Under the pieces are notes generated by a model. That model saw nothing but the letters and a program-made list of their open reading frames with translations, ran no database searches and was not told the origin of the DNA. This document shows positions 38,570 to 47,891 of a DNA stretch of 64,000 nucleotides, piece by piece. The translations under genes were made by a program, and so were the position numbers. The first letter of the stretch is position 1; the number at the start of each line of letters is the position of its first letter. Source of the DNA: Jacaranda mimosifolia (lineage: Eukaryota; Streptophyta; Magnoliopsida; Lamiales; Bignoniaceae); NCBI GenBank assembly GCA_018894105.1, contig CM032126.1, positions 11,249,001-11,313,000 of the forward strand, read 5' to 3'.

Positions 38570-39319
38570 TGATGAGGGTGATATCCACTTGAAGTCAGAT
38601 TAGGTGGTAATTTCAAAAGGGTTCAACCTCCCTGGTCGATATTTGAAGGTAATTGGGCCTAGTCCTACAATCACGAGCAAACATCAAGCTAGTCGAGATG
38701 CCCTTAGCTTAGGCTCTCCGATGCTCAAGTTAGTATGAGGTCGAATATATAACGAGCAGCAGAATGAGGGCTTTGTGTATGTAAAATGGCATACCTTTGA
38801 GGGGCTGGAGTAAGGGTATTGATAGCCTTCTCCGAGCGGGGAATTGTCTAAGATGCCCTTGACATGTTGTAATGGTTTTTGTCCTTGCCGGGGGCCATTA
38901 AGTCATCTCCCACCTTATACTATTCTAGGTGGCTGCCTTTCCAAGTTTTGGGGATAGAATAGACATTGTACTTGCGCCTCCTCTCTTGTGTGGCAGCATG
39001 GGCGGTACTAGGGCAGTATGCACCATTAATGCGAAGGCATGTTACCTATCAGGGCATTTAATGCAGTAGAGGCGGTTACACGCCTAATCGACCTCTCTAG
39101 TCAACCTAACATAGGAATGATGCAAGGTTTGCGAGTTGGATGAGCAGTGCGGTCGAGGTATCGATCAGCGGCCTAGCCCTGGAACGGTGTCGATCTATAT
39201 GGTTGGCTGGGGTCACCCGACGTCGGTAGCCTAATTGGGCCCAGTGTATGAGGTGGGCTTACCGTTACACCCCTGGGCCCGTGGACTTTGGGCCGAGCAT
39301 ATTGGGCTATCCCATATCA
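38570..39319 (-). repeat. 5' LTR of Tat-like element
   Basis: 750 bp, partner of 28714-29465; contains the promoter and start region of the element in - orientation. Confidence 0.93.
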
Positions 39320-40145
39320 ATATATATATATATATATTATAGTATTTTAACTTATTATATTATATTTAATATGTATAAAGAAATAATAAATATATGTATT
39401 GACAATTTAAAAATCAAATAAACATATTACTATCTTCCTTTCTCTTCAAGAATATTTAGTACACATGTAATATTAAAAATAATTTGTAAATTATTATCAT
39501 ATGTGTAATATTTAATATATGTCAATATATATATTATAGTATTTTAACTTATTACATTATATTTAATATGTATAAAGAAATAATAAATATATTTATTGAC
39601 TATTTAAAAATCAAATAAATATATTACTATCTTCAACACACTTCAAGAATATTTAGTACACATGTAATATTGAAAATAATTTGTTCATTATTATTATATG
39701 TGTAATATTTAATATATGACAATATAATATATATATATATTATAGTATTTTAAACTTATTATATTATATTTAATATGTATAAAGAAATAATAAATATATT
39801 TATTGACTATTTAAAAATCAAATAAACACATTACTATCTTCAACTCACTTCACAAATATTTAATACATATGTAATATTGAAAATAATTTGTAAATTAGTA
39901 TTATATGTGTAATATTTAATATATGTCAATATATATATGTATTATAGTATTTTAACTTATTATATTATATTTAACATGTATAAAGAAATAATAAATATAT
40001 TTATTGACTATTTAAAAATCAAATAAACATATTACTATCTTCAACTCACTTCACGAATATTTAGTACATATGTAATAATGAAAATTATTTGTAAATTAGT
40101 ACTATATGTGTAATATTTAATATATTACAATATACTTGATATATC
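39320..40145. repeat. AT-rich tandem array, about four ~200-bp units
   Basis: The phrase AGTATTTTAA recurs at 39341, 39538, 39744 and 39946, giving periods of 197, 206 and 202. Each unit begins with a TA run, then TATTATATTTAATATGTATA, AATAATAAATATAT, TTTAGTACA and AATATTTAATATAT. One further unit lies left of the gypsy insertion, so the array was split by it. Weaker similar phrases occur at 45400-45700. Confidence 0.92.
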
Positions 40146-40379
40146 TATGGAAGTTCGACTCACTTAAGAAAATGATATAGAAATATGATTAGGCAATGGA
40201 GGTTAATATGTCACCACAATAGGGCATTATTACATTATATGCTATAAAGACCAATTGTTTGTCAAAGGTCATATGGTTCACTGTTATGTCACGAGAAGTT
40301 TATTAATTCCTTATCATGGTAGTGTTGTTTTGTATTTTGTCATATTATTTAAAAATAATATTAGTGAGCTGCCGCAGTA

Positions 40380-41407
40380 TTTTTCATTTTCCCATTCTTG
40401 GAACTGGAAAAAAGAATATCTCCTTGCACGTAGATGGAATCAAGTTCACAGTGTAGTCAACATAGCCACGGTGACGACGCTGTGTAGACTAGGCAAAACA
40501 AAACGGCCTTCATCATGCTTATGTATGAGTACGGAGCGAAATTCACCCCTTCTCACTAGATTGACATGATGGTAAAGATGGAAATGGCATGCCAAGGGTA
40601 CACATATTCAATCAGGCAATTGCAAGGAAAAAGTCAGAGGTTGAAAGAGAAGTGGAAGAGGTACCACACATTACTTACTGCGGATACGGGCTTTGGGTGG
40701 GACGACGAGAGCATGGTCCCGACGGCCTCAGATGAGTGTTGGGCGTGGTGGATAGCGGCATGTGTGTTTGCTTGCATATATTTCACCGCCGCTTGAAGAG
40801 ATTAGTCGTACACTTTTAAGTTAACATCACCATTACTAAACTTTCTCTCCAAATGTCGGCTCATTCTAGAGACGCATCGCTTCGATCAAAGCCATTGTGC
40901 CACTACAGAGAGCTTATAACTATTTATACACCCACTACTGCCACTGGCCGAATGGCGAGGGCGTCAACCCAAGGCACATTACCTTGGGGTTAACAACGCT
41001 ACCGAGAAGATGACTTTGTAGGGGATAGTTCTTAGGCCGCCCCAGACATAGGAGATGATTTTGATGACACCGCGTATTCATCACATCTGATGTCCCAGGT
41101 CCCCCGCCCTCATTCTAGGCCGACTTCATCCACCTCTATGTCCTTGCATAGAAAAAAGGGTCACGATCCAGCGGTTATACCTGCTATGCACTATTTCACC
41201 CGAGCTAATGAGGCCATTACCTCACAAAGTGATCCAACCTCTGTGACAATGGTGGAGATATGTGTTCAAAAATTGACCGAGATTCTCGACCTGCCTGATG
41301 ACTTGTTCTATACGGCCCTAATGAAATTAGAGGACCCTACCCATTGTAGGATTTTTCTTGCCCTCCCCCCCAACCGTAGGCGTGGTTACTTGGAGAAGCT
41401 TCCGTGA
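40380..41407 (+). pseudogene. SANT/Myb-like ORF, first of two in Harbinger element 2
   Basis: A PF12776-type Myb/SANT domain is clear at 40566-40796: QLQGKSQRLKEKWKRYHTLL, then TGFGWDDES and ASDECWAWWIAA. Upstream (40480-40560) a YEYGAKFTP-like segment in another frame continues the domain N-terminally, so a frameshift separates the two. A C-terminal part at 41090-41407 includes TEILDLPDDLFYTALMKLED and IFLALPPNRRRGYLEKL, the usual end of such proteins. In PIF/Pong elements a Myb-like protein acts together with the transposase. Broken frame, so called a pseudogene. Confidence 0.8.
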
Positions 41408-41643
41408 TTGTTTGTCTGCCTACATTATATGCCCATATGTTATGCTATTATCATGTTTATATGCACGAATTTCCATAACTGATGATTTTTCTACTTTGTT
41501 ATGATATTATTTTTATTTATTCGTGTTTTAGTATGTACGTACTCATTTTATCCATAATATCCTCCATCTTTAATTAGTTTGCCCAACTTTTTTTGAGTAA
41601 CAGTCATTAATTACCTACCTCCACAGATATTGTAAAATATTTA
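41408..41643. other. Spacer between SANT and transposase genes
   Basis: T-rich DNA between the divergent ends of the two ORFs, both on the + strand; probably the transposase promoter. Confidence 0.4.
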
Positions 41644-43094
41644 ATGGGATTTCCTACAAATTTGGTAGGAATGGACGACGAAAACATTGGAGGTGTACCT
41701 AATGATGTAGTGGATGATGTCATTGACGATGTGTTCGATGACGTGCATAATGAAAATACTATCAATGCTCAAAGAAATCTAAATTGTTCATTTGGGGGTT
41801 TTCTATACTCGTACCAAGCGTCCCCCCGTTCATTTGCGAGCCAATTGAGAGTACCATTCAGGGATTCACAGTATAGAGGCAGGATTGGTTGACTGATTTG
41901 TTCCAGGACACAAATGCCGATTCTTTGAACAATTGAAAATGAGTAAACATACATTTCGTACCCTCTGTGGTAAGATAAGAGACAGTGGACTAATTGCTGA
42001 ACACCAATGTAGTCGGCTCGTGATTGAAGAGAGCATTGTTGTATTTATTCAAACGGTTTTCATACACCACCGCCACAGAAATAGTGCCCAGAGATTTTAG
42101 CATTCCACTGCGACTATACCGCGCCACGTGAAGCTTGTGTGTGATGCGCTATGTGGACTAGCACCCGAGTACATACGACCTCCAAAGTTTAATTCGGTTT
42201 TGAACTACATACAACACAACACAAACTTGTATCCATACTTTAAGGTGCGCTTGAACTTTTTACGTAATGTTGCATGTTAACTATGTAGTTATGTGACTTC
42301 TTCCACCTTATGTCTACAATAGGATTATGTGGGGGTAATTGACGGCACTATTGTACCGGCACAGGTGCCCAAAAATGAATACGATGCATACCGATGTAGA
42401 AAGGCTTTTGTCACACAAAATGTCATGGCAACGTGTGATTTCAACCTTATGTTCACATTCATCCTTGCCGGTTATGAAGGTAGCGCCAACGACTCTCGAG
42501 TTTTTCTTGATGCACTTTCTACCCCCATAGTACAATTTTCCTTGGCCTCCTGTAGGTGATTTTATATTGTCTACCTTAAACCAAATAGTAAGTACATCTT
42601 ATATTATTCATTTAACGCACAATAAGTATAAATTATTCGTAGGTAAATACTACATGGTAGATTCCGGATACACGAACTTCCCTGGTTTCATGTCACCATT
42701 TAAGGGTGAACACTATCATATCCCAGAATGGTCCGGGGCAAACTATGGACCTCGTACACTGAGAGAAATGTTCAATGGCCGACACGCCACAGTGAGGAAC
42801 CATATCGAGCGATGCTTTGGCATTTTGAAGAAGTGATTCCCAATTGTCAGAGGCATGATACCCAACTACCTCGTGTCCACGCAATTTGAAATTATCCTTG
42901 CTTGTTGTGTCCTACACAACTTTGTGCGTATACACAGTGCACATGATGATATCTTTGATGAGTATGCTGACCCAGACTACATGGATGAGAATGCCCAAGC
43001 ATCTGCACAAGCATAGGCGAAAATTGTTGATACGTCTCCGAAAGCCATTTGGGAGCAGAATGTGCTGTGTGACTCCATCGTCCAACAAATATAG
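41644..43094 (+). pseudogene. PIF/Harbinger transposase (element 2), catalytic triad present but frame broken
   Basis: Three exon-like blocks: up to 42244, 42323 to about 42555 and 42643-43094, with GT/AG borders. After an acidic N-terminus come FEQLKMSKHTFRTLC and LYPYFK before the first intron. The DDE_Tnp_4-type core has GVIDGTIVPA (first Asp), GSANDSRVFLDAL (second Asp), KYYMVDSGYTNFPGF and VRNHIERCFGILKK (Glu). All three catalytic residues are seen. The frame is broken by TAG at 42098 (in RF*HS), TGA at 42834-42836, another TAG near 43016, and an apparent one-base loss before the WPP segment near 42540. The active enzyme would cut and paste the element at TWA targets. Confidence 0.88.
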
Positions 43095-43418
43095 AATGAT
43101 GCTAGACGTGCTTAGATATCATTTACTTGCATCGAACTTCTGTTGAAGCTTCCACAAATGATATACGCTAGACCTTAAATATTGTTATGTAGCTTACATT
43201 GTTAGTGTGTGATGAAGACCTTGTGTTATTCCTGGACCTAATTTTGATGATTTTCATGTTTGGTAATGTGATTGGTGATCATGGCAAGTGTTTGTTCTGA
43301 ATATGATGTGTTTATATATATTTAATTTTAATGATATTGTAATAAAACAACTCATTTCTTGTGAAGTTCAATTGTAATTTGAATCAGCTACCATACCATA
43401 GCGCCTACACTGCATCCC
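43095..43418. other. Intergenic spacer in Harbinger element 2
   Basis: T-rich DNA after the transposase stop; no motif recognised. Confidence 0.4.
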
Positions 43419-43740
43419 ATGTGCTCTTGCGGCAGAGGCCCGATGATGTTGTTAATGGCAAGAACGGATAGGAATTATGGTCGTTGGTTCTACACATACC
43501 CTTTACGTGGAAACCACCGAGGTAGATTCATTTGGGCAGAGGATTGGGAACGTTGGTCCCAGCCCTCTAACTCACATTCCCGTTAGACTGTATCACATAT
43601 GCATACATCATCTGCTGGTTCATCTTACGTACCTACAAATTTACATGAGGGTGCCTAGTCTACGGGTCAGACCCACCCGTCCACATCGATTGGTGAGACT
43701 AGAAATGCACAGCATCATCTTCTTACGCCATTTAGATGGA
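43419..43740 (+). pseudogene. GRF-type zinc-finger remnant
   Basis: From ATG at 43419 the reading is MCSCGRGPMMLL, ARTDRNYGRWFYTYP, RGRFIWAEDWERW. This matches the GRF zinc-finger pattern (CxCG...R.N.GR.FY.CP...C.FxW) except that the third and fourth cysteines are replaced. The frame ends at TAG 43584, with similar-composition coding beyond it to about 43740. GRF fingers bind single-stranded nucleic acid and often accompany mobile-element proteins. It may be an exon of the gene that follows or an independent captured piece. Confidence 0.6.
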
Positions 43741-44090
43741 TGATATCGCATGTTATGGATGCACATGTATTTTGTTTATCATTCTTATTGTGATGCTCAT
43801 CATCTTACTAGTTCATATTGTTGGCTCTCGTTGGTGATGCTTTTGTACTGTACGGTAGATAATGATAAGAGAGTTTGCACATTTTATGAAATTAATGATG
43901 TTATGCGTATCTAATATGGGAAGCTTTGTTCGGATTTTTCGTGACTAGGGGATGTGTAGGGCACATTGTCACTTATGTTATTGACCATTAGTAATATATT
44001 GTACATATTCTTTCTTCATTGTCATAGACAACCACACTTGTTTCTTTTGTTTCACATATAATTGTTTACAAATATTGTGATGTTGCCATA

Positions 44091-44963
44091 ATGTATGCAG
44101 TGGTGCATTTCAGGTATGTTTCCACATACGCGAAACCAGCGGTCGAGGAGTTTTTTTGTGATTCGTTCTGGATGGAGGCGGAGGAGACGGACTTGATGCG
44201 GCTCGTTACGGCTGCTGTGAGTAGGCACGACCTATCAGACTGTGACATCCTATTGTCCTTGTGTACTGATATTTCAGTACAGTTGTCACGACAGTTTGGG
44301 AGGGATGTGACGGCTGTTATGGTTATGATTAAGATTGGAAAGTTACGCTGTCGATATTACGCATTTATTCAATTCACAGAGATTCCAGGGGTGCACCACA
44401 ACCCAACTACTAATGTAGTGACGGTTGACATGCAGTACTGGGAGCATATTCAGCATGTATGTATTTTGATCTTATTATATGTAATTATACCATCATGCAT
44501 ACATAGAAATCAAAATATGTTATAGGGTAGTGCATGCTTATCACCACCTTAACACTCCAATAAGGTGTTATTCATTCAATTTCTCTTAACACTTTCAGGA
44601 GACCACCAGGCAGCGACATTTTTGCATCAGGGGAGAGCCATTGTCATCCAGTTGGGCTACATTTTCACGTATGCACGAGCTACCGATTTGGATGGCCATG
44701 AGGGAGAGGCTGTCTTGCCTATTGTCATATCAGATTCTGAGGACGAACTCGTCCTACCGCCACGCATCCCACCAGTGGTTGCATTGCCACCACATATTCC
44801 ACGTGCCCCTTTACGTAGTTGGCCACGACTGACACAAGTTATTCAATTAAGTAACTCACAGGGTAGCACGGACATCAGTTACTCATATGATGGTACGTAT
44901 TACAGTAGTGGCAGGTCAACCCCAACTGACGCTCCTCCTCTAGGTGGGGTGGGGTATGGATAG
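44091..44963 (+). CDS. Second SANT/Myb-like protein in Harbinger element 2, two exons
   Basis: Join 44091-44456 and 44610-44963; the intron begins GTATGT and ends AG, giving 239 residues without stops. The N-terminal region has FWMEAEETDLMRLV, SVQLSRQFGRDVTAVMV, KLRCRYYAFIQF and PGVHHNPTTNVVTVDMQYW, the pattern of the Myb/SANT-like domains linked to plant Harbinger elements (roughly residues 25-120). It then has AATFLHQG, an acidic VISDSEDELVLPP stretch, and a Pro/Ser-rich tail. The acceptor was chosen because it restores this pattern; another AG 15 bases upstream gives a worse frame. It differs from the SANT ORF at 40.4 kb, so the element carries two. Probable role: DNA binding at element ends (inference). 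Confidence 0.6.
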
Positions 44964-46203
44964 ATGATTAGGTCGTGATATTCGGCCTGGTAGATGTATG
45001 ACTGCTTATTATTATGTTTTTGACTTTCTTATGGACTGGACTTTATTTACTTTTATTTTATCACTGTTATTGTCTTCATTATGTAATACTAAAACATATG
45101 TATCTCAACCACGATATGGATTGTTACTTATTATGTGACATATAAGAATGTCTCTCTTTGATCGTGCAATATCTTTTGTTCTAATTATATGGCTTACCTA
45201 TACGTCAATGGAATGTGTGTACCTACACATAAAGAAAAAATATAGTTGTGATTGAGAATGAGAGAACTTCTTACAACCAATCCTCAAAGCATGTATCTTC
45301 AACACGCTTAATGAGATTGGAAATGTCCACTAGTACTCGATTTATATATTAATACATAATTTTGTATATGTAATAACAGTATTATTATAACTTTTTTTGA
45401 AATAAAAAAATTAATAAATATGGTGGAAGAATGTAATACAAGATCAACAAAAAAAATTGACACTTATATATATAATATATTATAAATAATAATAAAAATA
45501 TAAAATTTCATTTTTATAAAGAAATAAGAACTATTGTTTGACTATTTAAAAAATAATAGTATTTTAAATATACTTAAGGAATTTATAGTACACATTTAAT
45601 ATTTAATATATGATTAAACATTTTATATATATTTCATGAACAAGCATCAAGAATATATATTTAATATGTATATATATATATATATTTAATAACTAAATAA
45701 CAACATGTTAAGGGATAAATTATAGTACAATTTTAAAATAAATATTTAACGAATAGGTAGTATATATTTAATATTTAATATAGTTAATGAATATGTCCAT
45801 TATATGTAATATTTAATATATGTTATGATATTTAATATATATTTAATCGATATATATAAAGAATTTATTTTTAATATATATTAATAAATAATTAATTAAT
45901 ATTTAACGGAAAATATAGGAATATATTAAATATATTTAACAAATATTTGGTAGATATGCAATCTTTACATTATTATTAAATACTTAATCTATGTTTATCG
46001 AATCTACATGAATATATTATATTTATATTCAATATATAAATTATTAAATTATCACAGAAAATTTACAAATTTTAATGAAATAAAATAATAAATTTATTTA
46101 ATATTAAATTTCATTATAATATACAGAATATTTTAGATAATAATAAATTATTGTTAATTTATTATACAATATTTTATATATAAATAATATATAAATTTGC
46201 TTA
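44964..46203. other. AT-rich 3' part of Harbinger element 2
   Basis: Extremely AT-rich, with ATTTAATAT-type phrases resembling degraded copies of the ~200-bp tandem unit (45400-45700). No coding signal. Confidence 0.5.
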
Positions 46204-46500
46204 CATTAAAATAACTCATAACCAATCACCATCTCTTTCTCACAAAAATTCTCACAATCATTCACCACTCCACAAATTTCACTGAAAAAAATCTCACAAA
46301 CAACCACCACCTCACAACTTTCCCTTACAAAAAATTCTCACAAACAATCACCACCTCACTTTCTCTCACATGTTACATCAACTGTAATTATTACACTTTT
46401 ACCTTACAAACAATCACTACCTCAAAAAAAATTTCCACCTCACAAACAAAAAAACCTCACTATTTCCTCTAAAAAATGAAAAAGGAAAAATGAAAACACA
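46204..46500. repeat. Subterminal repeats at right end of Harbinger element 2
   Basis: At least five degenerate copies of CTCACAAACAATCACCACC-like sequence. In reverse complement the motif matches GTGATTGTTTGTG near the left tip. Arrays of short subterminal motifs commonly serve as transposase or SANT-protein binding sites in DNA transposons. Confidence 0.8.
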
Positions 46501-46579
46501 AGCAATTGCACCCTAAAATTTTTTTATGTAATTTCATTCCAGTAATTTATTAAAATATCAATATTCTAGCAAGAGATGT

Positions 46580-47170
46580 TAGGGATGGCAATGGGGCGGT
46601 TTGAGGTGGGTTTGGCAAAATCCTGAACCCGTCTTATCAAGATTTTTATGAACCTGAGACCTACCCCACCTTGAACTCACATCTAGTGAGTTGGACCCAT
46701 TAGACCTGCTGGACCCATTTAAAATATTTTAAAAAATTAAAAAATAATGCTTTTGAAAAAAATAACATCACCATAACTTTCTAATATGAGAAAATAATAT
46801 TATTAACAAAGAATTTATTATTTAAATATTTATATATGCGTGTTTTAGTCTTTAAAAAACAATAAATTGTACATATTATTGTTACTTATTTATACATATT
46901 GAATGTATAAACTATATATTATGACAATTTATTATCTTTATGCAGAACATATATGTAATGTTCACATTTTCCCACATGTGTATGAATAGATACCACATAA
47001 ATATACACATAATAAATAAAATTAATATGTATAAAATTCTAGCGGGCCAGGTTTGGGGAGGGTCTGGATTTAAAAATTAAAACCTGAGACCTGCCTCAAG
47101 ACCCGTTTATGCTTTCTTGGGGTTGGTTTGGAGCGGGTCCTCGTTTTACTCAAACTCATTGCCATCCCTA
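46580..47170. mobile_element. hAT-type MITE, TIR TAGGGATGGCAATG
   Basis: 591 bp beginning TAGGGATGGCAATGGGG and ending ACTCATTGCCATCCCTA. The left flank AGAGATGT (46572-46579) recurs as AGAGAGATGT on the right (47171-47180), an 8-bp duplication blurred by an AG slip. The interior has CCCACC/GACCC-rich phrases near both ends. Confidence 0.88.
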
Positions 47171-47891
47171 AGAGAGATGTGTGAATAGCATAGAAAGAAA
47201 ACACCATAAGAGAATTTTTAAGTGTATATATTATGTATAAATGTATATATGTATACGTATATTTAAATAAAAAAAGGTATAGATATATTAGTATGTGTGT
47301 ATGTATGTACAAATACAAATATAGACATAAATAAATAAAAAAATTGACTATATAAATACGAAAATATGTACTTGTTACATATGTACAAATGCATGGTGAT
47401 GGTGCAAATAAAATTGACCTACTGTAACAAAAAGTCTTCAAAGAATTTATTATCTGACAACTTTCAAGGAAAATTTTTTTTCAAAATTAACTATTCAATC
47501 AAACACAATTTATTTTTTTAAGGAGAACATATAAAACTACATGTCATCATTGTATTTCTCTAGAAAATATTAGATCCAAACACACATTGAATCTCACTCC
47601 ACACTACTCATAACTTACTTCCTCTCATTTTCGCACAAAATTATTCTTAGAAATAACATCTCATCAATTGCAAACATATTTTTTGAGGGGTGAAGTGAAT
47701 TTTACTCTTTATTTAATCTGTTTCAGTACTGGTTACTGTTTTTATTTTTATTTTCATTTTTTTCCCAGGGATTGGAGTGGTTAAATCCGTTTTCCATTTT
47801 TCTCTTTTTCTTTCATATTGCACCGAAAAGGAGAAAAAAGGCACGCTGTATTTACACGGAGGAGGAAGCCAGCACGGTGAACGAGCGAAAA
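47171..47891. promoter_or_regulatory. Upstream region of the 137-residue membrane protein gene
   Basis: AT-rich with a TATA-type microsatellite around 47226-47260. The last 130 bases are leader-like. The ORFs at 47070-47441 (- strand) and 47781-48023 (- strand) are shadows without features. Confidence 0.4.

Larger units (their letters stand above)
28714..39319 (-). mobile_element. Tat-like Ty3/gypsy LTR retrotransposon, 10.6 kb
   Basis: Complete but inactive element on the - strand. LTRs lie at 38570-39319 (5') and 28714-29465 (3'), both TG...CA and flanked by ATATA. Next to the 5' LTR is TTTGGCGCTGTTTGTGGG (- strand from 38569), matching the primer-binding pattern of Tat/Athila-group elements. 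Next to the 3' LTR is the purine tract GAAGTGGGGGGGACTCA (29482-29466). gag-pol (38528-33075) reads PR, RT, RNase H, INT. A further ORF on the opposite strand (29843-32354) lies between pol and the 3' LTR, a known trait of some Tat lineages. The LTRs differ at about 20 positions in their first 260 aligned bases, so the insertion is old. Confidence 0.93.
25299..46513 (+). mobile_element. Composite PIF/Harbinger element 2, 21.2 kb with nested gypsy
   Basis: Both sides carry TAA (25296-25298, 46514-46516). The tips are related inverted sequences: GGTTGTGCTTGCTTGTG on the left, and GGGTGCAATTGCTTGTG read inward from the right. Just inside, both ends carry copies of a GTGATTGTTTGTGAG-like motif, one on the left (near 25365) and several in reverse complement on the right (46204-46500). 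Transposase and SANT-like genes lie inside on the + strand. Without the 10.6-kb Tat-like gypsy insertion the element would be about 10.6 kb. The main doubt is the size and the modest tip match (13 of 17 by eye); the shared subterminal motif strengthens the case. Confidence 0.7.

Noticed and set aside
39320..40145. Repeated ~200-bp units considered as a CRISPR array or replication origin
   Set aside because: Units are contiguous without spacers and the DNA is eukaryotic; it is an AT-rich minisatellite.
47070..47441. 123-residue - strand ORF with long Tyr/Leu/Ile runs
   Set aside because: It translates an AT microsatellite and the end of a hAT MITE; no homology pattern.
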